A DNA stretch of 5,265 nucleotides from positions 1 to 5,265 of the forward strand of contig JAGAZG010000138.1 of the NCBI GenBank assembly GCA_017940105.1, read 5' to 3'. This DNA is from Mailhella sp. (GTDB lineage Bacteria; Desulfobacterota; Desulfovibrionia; Desulfovibrionales; Desulfovibrionaceae). This document shows positions 1-5,196 of this stretch, piece after piece (the stretch's first letter is position 1; each line of letters starts with the position of its first letter). Below the pieces are notes generated by a model, which was given only the letters and a program-made list of their open reading frames with translations, was not told the origin of the DNA and did no database searches. The translations under genes were made by a program, and so were the position numbers.

Positions 1-583
1 AACCGGATTAAAAACTGGCTGGATAACGGCTGCCGGCTACAATATTATTGCTACGGCCTCCAGGCACGGCCACAAGCTTATTGCCGTCATCCTCGGCGCT
101 CCTAATACCAGGGTGCGCGCAGCCGAAGCTGGCAGACTGCTAAACGCCGGCTTTGCTGCCATTTCAAAAAAAGGCGGCAGCGCCGCCGCTGAACTGGGCA
201 TTTCAAAAAAACAGGAATCCGTCCTGAAAAAATCGCCTGCCTATGCTCATGCACCTGTGCAAAAGGCTGCCCCACGCAAAAAGCATGATAAAAAGCTACG
301 CCAGGCTGCCTCACTTGCAAAAAATTCAAAAATTCCTGCACGTAAAGAAACCGCAAAAAAAAATAAACGTGTTAAAACAGAAAAAAAAGTACCTGTAAAA
401 AATTTCGGAGCTGCAGAACTAAAATCCGGCAAGCATAATTCGCTCCCCAAACAGACGGTTCAATCAGATAAAAAACAGAAGCAGGCTTCAATGCGCTTGC
501 CTGACAAACACATGTCCAACAAGGCTCGCAACCGGCAAAAACCAGTCAAAAAAGAGCCTGCACCCCATAAAAAACAGCGTTGA
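1..583 (+). CDS. D-alanyl-D-alanine carboxypeptidase (peptidase S11), C-terminal part with Lys-rich tail; 5' end outside window
   Basis: Reading from base 2, 193 residues are visible before the TGA at 581-583. The first residues hold the KTG box (TGLKTGWITAAGYN), the third active-site motif of serine penicillin-binding enzymes. A typical S11 continuation follows (LIAVILGAPNTRVRAAEAGRLLNAGF), ending the catalytic domain near visible residue 51. The family removes the terminal D-Ala from peptidoglycan stem peptides in the periplasm. The SxxK and SxN motifs must lie upstream of the window. Instead of the usual beta-rich domain and amphipathic anchor of PBP5, the last 142 residues are low-complexity and strongly basic: by hand count 34 Lys and 8 Arg against 9 acidic residues, with many KK pairs. 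A GTG at 113 is inside the conserved domain and is not a real start. The gene is convergent with the next one and shares the hairpin at 634-658. Confidence 0.9.
   Translation, partial: TGLKTGWITAAGYNIIATASRHGHKLIAVILGAPNTRVRAAEAGRLLNAGFAAISKKGGSAAAELGISKKQESVLKKSPAYAHAPVQKAAPRKKHDKKLRQAASLAKNSKIPARKETAKKNKRVKTEKKVPVKNFGAAELKSGKHNSLPKQTVQSDKKQKQASMRLPDKHMSNKARNRQKPVKKEPAPHKKQR
160..211 (+). repeat. 13-nt direct repeat CATTTCAAAAAAA, two copies in frame
   Basis: CATTTCAAAAAAA occurs at 160-172 and again at 199-211. The 39-nt period is 13 codons, so both copies encode the same ISKK residues in the basic tail of the carboxypeptidase. This suggests the tail grew by short internal duplication, although only two copies are clear. 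Confidence 0.55.
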
Positions 584-633
584 GCACACATACGTGAAGA
601 GACTCGTTGTCAGATAAGCACAGGTTAAATTTC

Positions 634-658
634 AAAGCTCCCTGATTCAGGGAGCTTT
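634..658. terminator. Bidirectional hairpin terminator between convergent genes
   Basis: AAAGCTCCCTGA (634-645) and TCAGGGAGCTTT (647-658) are perfect reverse complements around a single T, giving a strong stem on either strand. The hairpin starts 50 bp after the carboxypeptidase stop and ends 40 bp before the stop of the minus-strand chaperone gene, which fits a shared terminator. The stem ends in TTT on both strands, but the T tract beyond it is short (TTTCTGATATT on plus, TTTGAAATTT on minus). Termination strength is therefore uncertain. Confidence 0.7.
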
Positions 659-698
659 CTGATATTGAATTAATGCATGCCTGGCGGCTGCAAGCCCG

Positions 699-1922
699 CT
701 ATGCCTTTTGCGGAGCTTCTACAGGATTGCCGTTGCGGTCAACGACGACCTTATGGACATGACTATATAAAAACTCCATGGCACGGACCGTCAGCAAACG
801 CTCCTGAACATCGCTTAACGTGCCGTTTTTTTCCATGTTTTTACGAAGTTCTGCAGGATTACCGTTCTTTCCTGCCATCTGTGCAATTGCTTTTTCCAGT
901 TCCTTTTCCGGCACCTGCAAATTTTCCCTGAAGGCCAGTGCCAAAAGGTAGCAATGAGCCCTCGCATGGCGTTCAGCCTGAGCTTCCATGGCTGTGCGCT
1001 GCTCCTGCAGTCTGGCCGTTATCTGCTCGCGCTGCATGCCTGCGCGCAGCATGATATCCCTGGCTTCCAAAAATTCATTGCGGATGAATAGCGCGCGGAC
1101 TGGTTCCGGTAGCGGAAAATCCGTCTTGTCCAGCAAATCGTTCAAAAGTTTTTCACCGGCCATGGTTTTAATGGCGGCAATCTTGTTGCCCATGGCATCG
1201 CTGAGCACTTTCTTTTCCAGGGCGTCAAGAGTATCAAACCCAATCTTTTTGGCAAACTCTGCATCCAGAGTCGGCAACTGCTCACTGAACAGCTTATTTA
1301 ATGTGATTTTAAGGCTTATGCGTTTTCCTCGCAGGGATTCCCGTGGAAAATCGTCCGGGCATACAATAGTCCCGTTTCCTGTTTCTCCTGTGCTTAACCC
1401 CATGACAACGACGCTTACATCTTTTAATCGTCCCTTCTCATCAAGATGCACACGCAGGTCATGGGCATGCATTTCTGGTACGTCAACGCCATCCGCCGCA
1501 GCCTCTATATCGACCACGGCAATATCTCCTGCGGTTGCCTTGCGTCCATCGGTCACTTCCCTGACGTCGGCAAAATGCCTGAGCAGGCTTAAAAACACGC
1601 CCCGCAGTTCTTCCGGCTCAAGCCCTGGCTCCGGTAGCCGAACTTCCAGCGATGCATAATCAGGCAGATTGATAAGGGGAAGAACGGCCAGACGCGCCGT
1701 GAATTCATACGACTGACCAGGCTTCAGCTCATCCCCCTCGTACATGGGACGGCTTACAGGATTTATCTTTTCTCTTTCAAGAAGCTGCGCGACCAGCTTG
1801 TCGGCAAGCAGAACACGGGCATTTTCCTTGTAATCTCGAATTGCCTCATCGACCTCGGCTGCATCCGCTCTGATTTTGACACGCACCTCGGTTGGCATGC
1901 TTTTATCCAGGACATATTGCAT
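699..1922 (-). CDS. tig: Trigger-factor-like ribosome-associated chaperone / peptidyl-prolyl isomerase homologue lacking the ribosome-docking loop
   Basis: The 407-residue product has trigger factor architecture. A shortened N-terminal domain covers about 1-85 (with KINPVSRP and the LPDY entry to the next domain). A degenerate FKBP-like domain covers about 130-212 (GDIAVVDIE, then PDDFPRESLRGK). The helical C-terminal chaperone body is split across about 86-129 and 213-390 and includes QLPTLDAEFAKKIG. In normal trigger factors (about 430 residues) the N-terminal domain carries GFRxGKxP, the loop that docks on ribosomal protein L23. Here the chain runs directly from DYKENARV into LLADKL, so about 30 residues including the loop are missing, with no frame break. 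In the PPIase domain, the family's DFxG segment reads VDIEAA, so isomerase activity is doubtful. The start is supported by AAGGAG (1929-1934) six bases before the ATG. No clpP or clpX follows, unlike at the usual tig locus, so this could be a paralogue of the housekeeping gene. Confidence 0.85.
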   Translation of the reverse strand: MQYVLDKSMPTEVRVKIRADAAEVDEAIRDYKENARVLLADKLVAQLLEREKINPVSRPMYEGDELKPGQSYEFTARLAVLPLINLPDYASLEVRLPEPGLEPEELRGVFLSLLRHFADVREVTDGRKATAGDIAVVDIEAAADGVDVPEMHAHDLRVHLDEKGRLKDVSVVVMGLSTGETGNGTIVCPDDFPRESLRGKRISLKITLNKLFSEQLPTLDAEFAKKIGFDTLDALEKKVLSDAMGNKIAAIKTMAGEKLLNDLLDKTDFPLPEPVRALFIRNEFLEARDIMLRAGMQREQITARLQEQRTAMEAQAERHARAHCYLLALAFRENLQVPEKELEKAIAQMAGKNGNPAELRKNMEKNGTLSDVQERLLTVRAMEFLYSHVHKVVVDRNGNPVEAPQKA

Positions 1923-1954
1923 ATGCTACTCCTTCAACGGCATTACGACTGCGT

Positions 1955-1983
1955 AACATAATCGTTTAGTCCTTAGGAAGCAA
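1955..1983 (-). promoter_or_regulatory. Candidate sigma-70 promoter for the trigger-factor-like gene
   Basis: On the minus strand TTGCTT (1983-1978) and TATGTT (1960-1955) are separated by 17 bp. Transcription would start near 1948, about 26 nt before the ATG, leaving room for the AAGGAG ribosome binding site. The hexamers match consensus at only 3 and 4 of 6 positions, so this is a plausible but modest promoter. Confidence 0.35.
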
Positions 1984-1985
1984 GC

Positions 1986-2024
1986 CACAGGCACAGAAGG
2001 CGTGCAAAGGCATTCATGCCTGTG
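1986..2024. repeat. Inverted repeat with overlapping alternative pairings
   Basis: CACAGGCA (1986-1993) pairs with TGCCTGTG (2017-2024) across 23 nt. Two shorter hairpins compete for the same bases: GCAC/GTGC (1991-1994 with 2002-2005) and AGGCAT/ATGCCT (2008-2013 with 2016-2021). It lies just upstream of the predicted chaperone promoter. It has no T tract, so it is not a convincing terminator; it could be an operator or chance. Confidence 0.3.
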
Positions 2025-2060
2025 CATCTGATGTTCCGGTGAGAAATGTCACCTCCCAAA

Positions 2061-2112
2061 CAGGCCGTAACGGAGACTCCGGCCTTATGGTCGGGGGCTC
2101 CGTTGCGGCCTG
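2061..2112 (+). other. Long imperfect hairpin (52 nt) between nrfA and the chaperone gene
   Basis: Positions 2061-2075 pair with 2098-2112, and 2077-2084 pair with 2089-2096, around a TTAT loop. A single A-G mismatch (2076/2097) separates the two stems, so about 23 pairs form in 52 nt. The three non-Watson-Crick pairs (2068/2105, 2078/2095, 2082/2091) are all G-U in a plus-strand RNA but A-C mismatches in a minus-strand RNA. It lies 92 nt beyond the nrfA stop. As a terminator for nrfA (minus strand) it is followed only by TTTGGG, and on plus by GAAAACC, so it is not a canonical factor-independent terminator on either strand. It could be a REP-like palindromic element, a processed 3' end or part of a small RNA. 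Confidence 0.5.
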
Positions 2113-2204
2113 AAAACCAAGGTCTTAACGATAACACTTTGAAATATCATGATACAGCTGCCCATAGAGCCCCTCGGGCGACTGTCCAACACATATGGCA
2201 ACCT

Positions 2205-3731
2205 TTATTTGATGCGTTTATTCAGCTCCCATACCCTTTCTGCCTTTGGAACTGGCTTCATATACGTAAGCCATTTATGAGTCTTAAGATATTCCGGATC
2301 CATCTGCAGTTCGCGGCTGAATTCCCTGATGGGAGGAACCAGCTCTGTGATCTCTCCGGCTACGCCGCCGATAATGGCTCCGTTGGTGGCGGCAAGGCAG
2401 AGATCCACAGCTTTCTGGCTGTACTGCATGGAGCGCATCAGGGTGTCCAGCTGACGGGTGGGATTATGGAATCCCACGCCGTTCTCGGCTGAAACCATAT
2501 CCCAGAAAAACTGCCCCTTGCGGGTCATCTCACGGGCTTCATTCATCAGCTCATCATACCGGACATTTTTTTCGCCTTCAAACTCGTTGGCAAGACGTAC
2601 GGCCTCATGAGCACGAATGCTGGCTTCCTGCGCCTTTAATAGCTGGCCAAAGGTCTTATGTTGAATATCCAGAACGCGCCCGCGCAGATAGTCAGGCGTC
2701 TTATCGGCATGACATTTGCGGCAGGCCCTCATCTCGGCATCCTTGAGGGGCGAAGTCCACCAATGGCTGGAAAACTTCTTGCCGTCTTCACGCTGGTAAG
2801 GCATATGGCAATCTATGCAGGTCACGCCTGCCGCTCCATGCGGCCCGTTTTTCCAGGTTTCGTAATCTGGATGCTGAGCCTTGAGCATCTTCACTCCGGA
2901 TACGGCATGCACGAAGTCGACAAACGGTCCGTTATCCACGCCTTTATCCTTGTAGTATTCATATACCTGCTCGACATCAAAACCATTGTCCCAGGGAAAA
3001 GTGACCTTGTTCGGCACGGTTCCGGGGGCCTTGGCAAAATAATATTCCACATGGCACTGTGCGCACATCAGGGCTCGTTTTTCATTGCGGGGCATGGCAT
3101 TAAAGTCCTGTCCCGTACGCTTCAGATAATCCTGCAGCGGTATGGAGTAGAGCTTCATATCCATATTTGTCGTGTCATGGCAGGTTGCGCAGCTGATGCT
3201 TTCATCAGCCACGTTGAAACTCTCCCGCAGCTCGTTGAAATCACGCGACCAGAACTTGTCGCCATCTTTCTGCACCCACTGCACCATATTAGGAGTTTTG
3301 CAGTTCCAGCAGGTGGCAGGCTGGTCAGCCTTTCCATCTGGGCGATACCTATTAATGCGGTCAATCTCAAGTATGTCTTCCACGGCATGGGTATGCCCGC
3401 GCGGCGCATTGTACTCATACGCAAAGGCGTAGCCGAGCCAAAGATTTTTCAGGTATGGCTGTGCATGTTTCCAGCCTTTGTCGCTGAAATCATCATTCTT
3501 GCGGTAATTGCGCGAGCCGTTGTACTCGGTCATCACCGTACTCTCGTCGTTTTGCTTATATGTGGCATACTGCCTGGGAAAAATCTTTTCAAACGGCGAA
3601 GCCTGATTGGTGAATGCAGGAATCCCCGTATTAAAAACGGGAGTCTTCACAACATGCGTATCGTCGCATCCTGCGCTCATCACAGCGCAAGCAAGAGCTG
3701 CGCCCAGTATTGTCAAACGTGCATTATTCAT
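2205..3731 (-). CDS. nrfA: Cytochrome c nitrite reductase, catalytic pentaheme subunit NrfA
   Basis: This 508-residue protein catalyses six-electron reduction of nitrite to ammonium at a periplasmic pentaheme centre. The active-site heme has the lysine-ligated motif CWNCK (141-145). Four CxxCH hemes follow: CATCH (181-185), CAQCH (223-227), CIDCH (305-309) and CRKCH (337-341). By family alignment the catalytic residues are Arg111 (RGHTH), Tyr230 (VEYYF) and His287 (KAQH); Glu229, Lys284 and Gln286 would hold the calcium. An N-terminal signal runs to about residue 21, and Cys22 after VMSAG may be a lipid site, though Ser at -3 is a poor lipobox. The start is the ATG at 3731: it has AGGGAGG six bases upstream and directly begins the signal peptide. 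A possible upstream ATG at 3794 would add 21 residues that fit no signal peptide. It overlaps nrfH by 8 bp (ATGAATAA), implying translational coupling. Length and motifs are intact. Confidence 0.97.
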   Translation of the reverse strand: MNNARLTILGAALACAVMSAGCDDTHVVKTPVFNTGIPAFTNQASPFEKIFPRQYATYKQNDESTVMTEYNGSRNYRKNDDFSDKGWKHAQPYLKNLWLGYAFAYEYNAPRGHTHAVEDILEIDRINRYRPDGKADQPATCWNCKTPNMVQWVQKDGDKFWSRDFNELRESFNVADESISCATCHDTTNMDMKLYSIPLQDYLKRTGQDFNAMPRNEKRALMCAQCHVEYYFAKAPGTVPNKVTFPWDNGFDVEQVYEYYKDKGVDNGPFVDFVHAVSGVKMLKAQHPDYETWKNGPHGAAGVTCIDCHMPYQREDGKKFSSHWWTSPLKDAEMRACRKCHADKTPDYLRGRVLDIQHKTFGQLLKAQEASIRAHEAVRLANEFEGEKNVRYDELMNEAREMTRKGQFFWDMVSAENGVGFHNPTRQLDTLMRSMQYSQKAVDLCLAATNGAIIGGVAGEITELVPPIREFSRELQMDPEYLKTHKWLTYMKPVPKAERVWELNKRIK

Positions 3732-4182
3732 CCGCCGCCTCCCTGAAGCTGACAGGTAATTTCTTCTGATGCGCCACGCTCCGGTGGCAGTCAAAACAAT
3801 AATCCTTTGCCATCATGACGCCCTGCACAGTATTGCGATGGCAGGAAATGCAGTTGCTGTTAATAACAGCCCGCGTTTCCATGCCAGCGCGCAAAGGGGC
3901 GTCAATGCCACGGATATTGTCAATAAAGTCCCTTAATCCTTCCTTGGCTTTAAAGGGCAGCTTCTCCACAATATTATGCGGAGCATGGCATTCATTGCAG
4001 GAAAGATCGGCATGCGGGGAATTGCTGTGCGTGATCGCCGCCTGCTCCATCACATGGCACATGGAGCAAAAAGGCCGCGAATCAGAGTAGCGCATCCCTG
4101 CGATAGCCGCAAAAACCAGCGCAGCGCCAAACACCGCGCCCAACGTCAGCAGCTTCCAGGGCCTGAGCTTTGATTTCTCCAT
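3724..4182 (-). CDS. nrfH: Cytochrome c nitrite reductase small subunit NrfH, tetraheme menaquinol dehydrogenase
   Basis: The 152-residue product belongs to the NapC/NirT/NrfH family. It anchors the nitrite reductase in the inner membrane, oxidises menaquinol and passes electrons to NrfA. A basic N-terminus (EKSKLRPWK) is followed by one membrane helix at about 11-29, with the heme domain in the periplasm. Four heme motifs are present: CSMCH (39-43), CNECH (62-66), CISCH (111-115) and CFDCH (129-133). Met45, two residues after the first heme His, matches the unusual methionine ligand known from the Desulfovibrio vulgaris NrfH structure. The ATG at 4182 has AGGAGG (4194-4189) six bases upstream. 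The stop codon overlaps the start of nrfA, and the two proteins form one complex. The nearby TGTGA-N6-TCACA site suggests control by a CRP/FNR-type factor. Confidence 0.96.
   Translation of the reverse strand: MEKSKLRPWKLLTLGAVFGAALVFAAIAGMRYSDSRPFCSMCHVMEQAAITHSNSPHADLSCNECHAPHNIVEKLPFKAKEGLRDFIDNIRGIDAPLRAGMETRAVINSNCISCHRNTVQGVMMAKDYCFDCHRSVAHQKKLPVSFREAADE
3738..3744 (-). promoter_or_regulatory. Ribosome binding site that fixes the nrfA start
   Basis: AGGGAGG on the minus strand lies six bases before the ATG at 3731-3729 and inside the last codons of nrfH. It selects this ATG over the in-frame ATG at 3794, which would lie well inside nrfH. Confidence 0.8.
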
Positions 4183-4222
4183 CGCTCTCCTCCTCGATGA
4201 CTGTATATAATCAGCTTGTCAC

Positions 4223-4228
4223 ACAATA
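4223..4228 (-). promoter_or_regulatory. Candidate -10 element of the nrfHA promoter
   Basis: TATTGT on the minus strand (4228-4223, 4 of 6 to consensus) would start transcription near 4216. This puts the centre of the TGTGA palindrome at -41.5, the classic class II activator position, where a good -35 is not needed; none is seen. An alternative -10, TATATA (4209-4204), would give a start near 4197 and an operator centre at -60.5, close to a class I position, but with a leader of only about 14 nt. Confidence 0.4.
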
Positions 4229-4249
4229 AGCATTTTTTCACAATCAAAC

Positions 4250-4265
4250 TGTGATTTAAATCACA
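4250..4265. promoter_or_regulatory. Perfect CRP/HcpR-type operator upstream of nrfHA
   Basis: TGTGATTTAAATCACA is a perfect 16-bp palindrome and matches the TGTGA-N6-TCACA consensus read by CRP-type recognition helices. From memory, it is also the core of the HcpR motif reported for Desulfovibrio. It lies between the regulator gene and nrfH, 68 bp before the nrfH ATG. Further TGTGA half-sites sit on the nrfH coding strand at 4242-4238 and 4223-4219, the latter overlapping the candidate -10. Confidence 0.75.
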
Positions 4266-4327
4266 TTAATGATCCTTGCATACTGCAGATCAAAAAAATG
4301 ATGAAAACACAATGCCGCGGACAATGA

Positions 4328-4999
4328 CTATTCCTCCAGGATGCGGCGCAAGGCAGGTTCGTCAAGAATAGCAATGGATTTTCGCTCCAGACTGATGATC
4401 CCGTCGCGGGAAAGCTGGCCAAGCTGCCGGCAAAGGCTTTCGCGGGAAAGCCCCAGAATGCCGGCCAGGACTTCACGCGTCACGCTATTCTCCAGCACGA
4501 GGGAATGTTCAACCCTGGCTTTATGCAAGAGCCAGCCCGCAACACGGCGCCGGACAGAAATTTTTCCCTGTGAGGCAGATATCTTGTTGATGAACATACG
4601 CTGCCTGGCCGCAAGTTCCCTCATGAGCCTGATGGAAAACGCTGCATTGGTCTCAATTGCCGCAAGCAATGCGGCAGAACCTATCTGGACGACGAGACAT
4701 GGCTCCAAAGCTATTGCCGAATAAAACGAAGGGTTTGTGCCAAAGAGCGTGCATAAATCAATAAAGTGCCCCGCTCTCATCACATGAAGCACGGAACTCC
4801 TGCCGGAAAGAGCACCCTTAATTAATTCAACACGGCCAGATTCAAGCCAGTGCACGCATGACGACGGCAATCCTTCGCTTAATATCCACTCCCCCTTGAC
4901 ATGCGTGCGAATTCTGGCTGCAGATGCAAGCTCCTGCACCTGCTTTTCTGAAAGTTCCCGGAAGCAGTTTTTTAATAAGTCCCGATGCTCTTGCGACAT
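4328..4999 (-). CDS. CRP/FNR-family transcriptional regulator, probable regulator of nrfHA
   Basis: The 223-residue protein has a cyclic-nucleotide-binding-like beta roll (about 15-112), a long dimerisation helix (about 115-143) and a C-terminal winged helix-turn-helix (about 148-215). The recognition helix reads SRESLCRQL (185-193). Its Arg186, Glu187 and Arg191 correspond to Arg180, Glu181 and Arg185 of E. coli CRP, which contact TGTGA. The segment matching the CRP phosphate cassette (RSA) reads YSA (93-95), so the cAMP-binding Arg is lost. The five cysteines (12, 48, 83, 101, 190) lack the FNR iron-sulfur spacing. The effector is thus unknown; heme or NO sensing as in Desulfovibrio HcpR is a possibility, not a demonstration. 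It lies upstream of nrfHA in the same direction with a 145-bp gap holding the operator. The ribosome binding site before the ATG at 4999 is weak (purine-rich GGGAAAGATGAG). Confidence 0.9.
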   Translation of the reverse strand: MSQEHRDLLKNCFRELSEKQVQELASAARIRTHVKGEWILSEGLPSSCVHWLESGRVELIKGALSGRSSVLHVMRAGHFIDLCTLFGTNPSFYSAIALEPCLVVQIGSAALLAAIETNAAFSIRLMRELAARQRMFINKISASQGKISVRRRVAGWLLHKARVEHSLVLENSVTREVLAGILGLSRESLCRQLGQLSRDGIISLERKSIAILDEPALRRILEE

Positions 5000-5055
5000 A
5001 ATCTCATCTTTCCCGTAACAATATGCCTAATTAAATATCACCTGATTTCACTGCT

Positions 5056-5083
5056 ATTATATCTCAAGCATGATAATTATCAA
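5056..5083 (-). promoter_or_regulatory. Sigma-70 promoter of the CRP/FNR-family regulator gene
   Basis: On the minus strand TTGATA (5083-5078, 5 of 6) and a perfect TATAAT (5061-5056) are 16 bp apart. Transcription would start near 5049, giving a leader of about 50 nt before the ATG at 4999. This is the best promoter in the window. Confidence 0.65.
5071..5082. promoter_or_regulatory. 12-bp palindrome overlapping the -35 of the regulator gene
   Basis: TGATAATTATCA is a perfect palindrome covering most of the -35 and the adjacent spacer, a position where a bound protein would block RNA polymerase. It resembles the TGATAA/TTATCA arms of Fur-family sites but lacks the three central bases of the classic 7-1-7 Fur box. 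The binding protein is unknown; chance is possible in this AT-rich stretch. Confidence 0.35.
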
Positions 5084-5154
5084 TCTCTGCTTATCTCCGT
5101 TACAATAGACGTTTTACTAAGCAAGTAGCTCTAGTACTAAAATGAATTGACGAG

Positions 5155-5160
5155 TATAAT
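5155..5160 (+). promoter_or_regulatory. Candidate -10 element for the gene starting at 5197
   Basis: A perfect TATAAT on the plus strand would start transcription near 5167, about 30 nt before the ATG. No recognisable -35 lies 16-18 bp upstream. The nearby TTGACG (5147-5152) is too close to serve, so the promoter may be weak or activator-dependent. Confidence 0.4.
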
Positions 5161-5196
5161 AAATTCTGTTAGTTTTCTTATTAGGAGGAAAAATAT

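Noticed and set aside
988..1659. 223-codon open frame on the plus strand opposite the trigger-factor-like gene
   Set aside because: The serine-rich translation has no recognisable domain, and the opposite strand encodes a clear trigger factor homologue.
2169..2179. GCCC-CTC-GGGC mini hairpin just after nrfA as its terminator
   Set aside because: The stem has only four pairs and no T tract follows on the minus strand.
2046..2492. Plus-strand open frame running through the 52-nt hairpin into the nrfA 3' end
   Set aside because: More than half overlaps nrfA in antisense, there is no convincing ribosome binding site, and the composition is not protein-like.
2658..3746. 362-codon open frame on the plus strand, antisense to nrfA and the nrfH end
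   Set aside because: It lies opposite the heme-motif-rich nrfA, which is certainly coding. Its translation shows no family features, and its start has no ribosome binding site I can recognise. It is a codon-composition shadow.
3732..3794. N-terminal extension of NrfA by 21 residues from an upstream ATG
   Set aside because: It would overlap nrfH by about 70 bp and put RIRRNYLSASGRRR ahead of a complete signal peptide. The ATG at 3731 has a strong AGGGAGG at ideal spacing.
4289..4302. ATCA-A6-TGAT as a terminator after the regulator gene
   Set aside because: The stem is four weak base pairs with no GC-rich core. Read-through from the regulator gene into nrfHA remains possible.
5071..5082. Calling TGATAATTATCA a true Fur box
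   Set aside because: Only the outer arms match. The 7-1-7 arrangement is not met and the region is AT-rich, so it is reported as an unassigned palindrome.
5147..5160. TTGACG plus TATAAT as one sigma-70 promoter
   Set aside because: The two elements are only 2 bp apart, far from the 16-18 bp needed, so only the TATAAT is kept.
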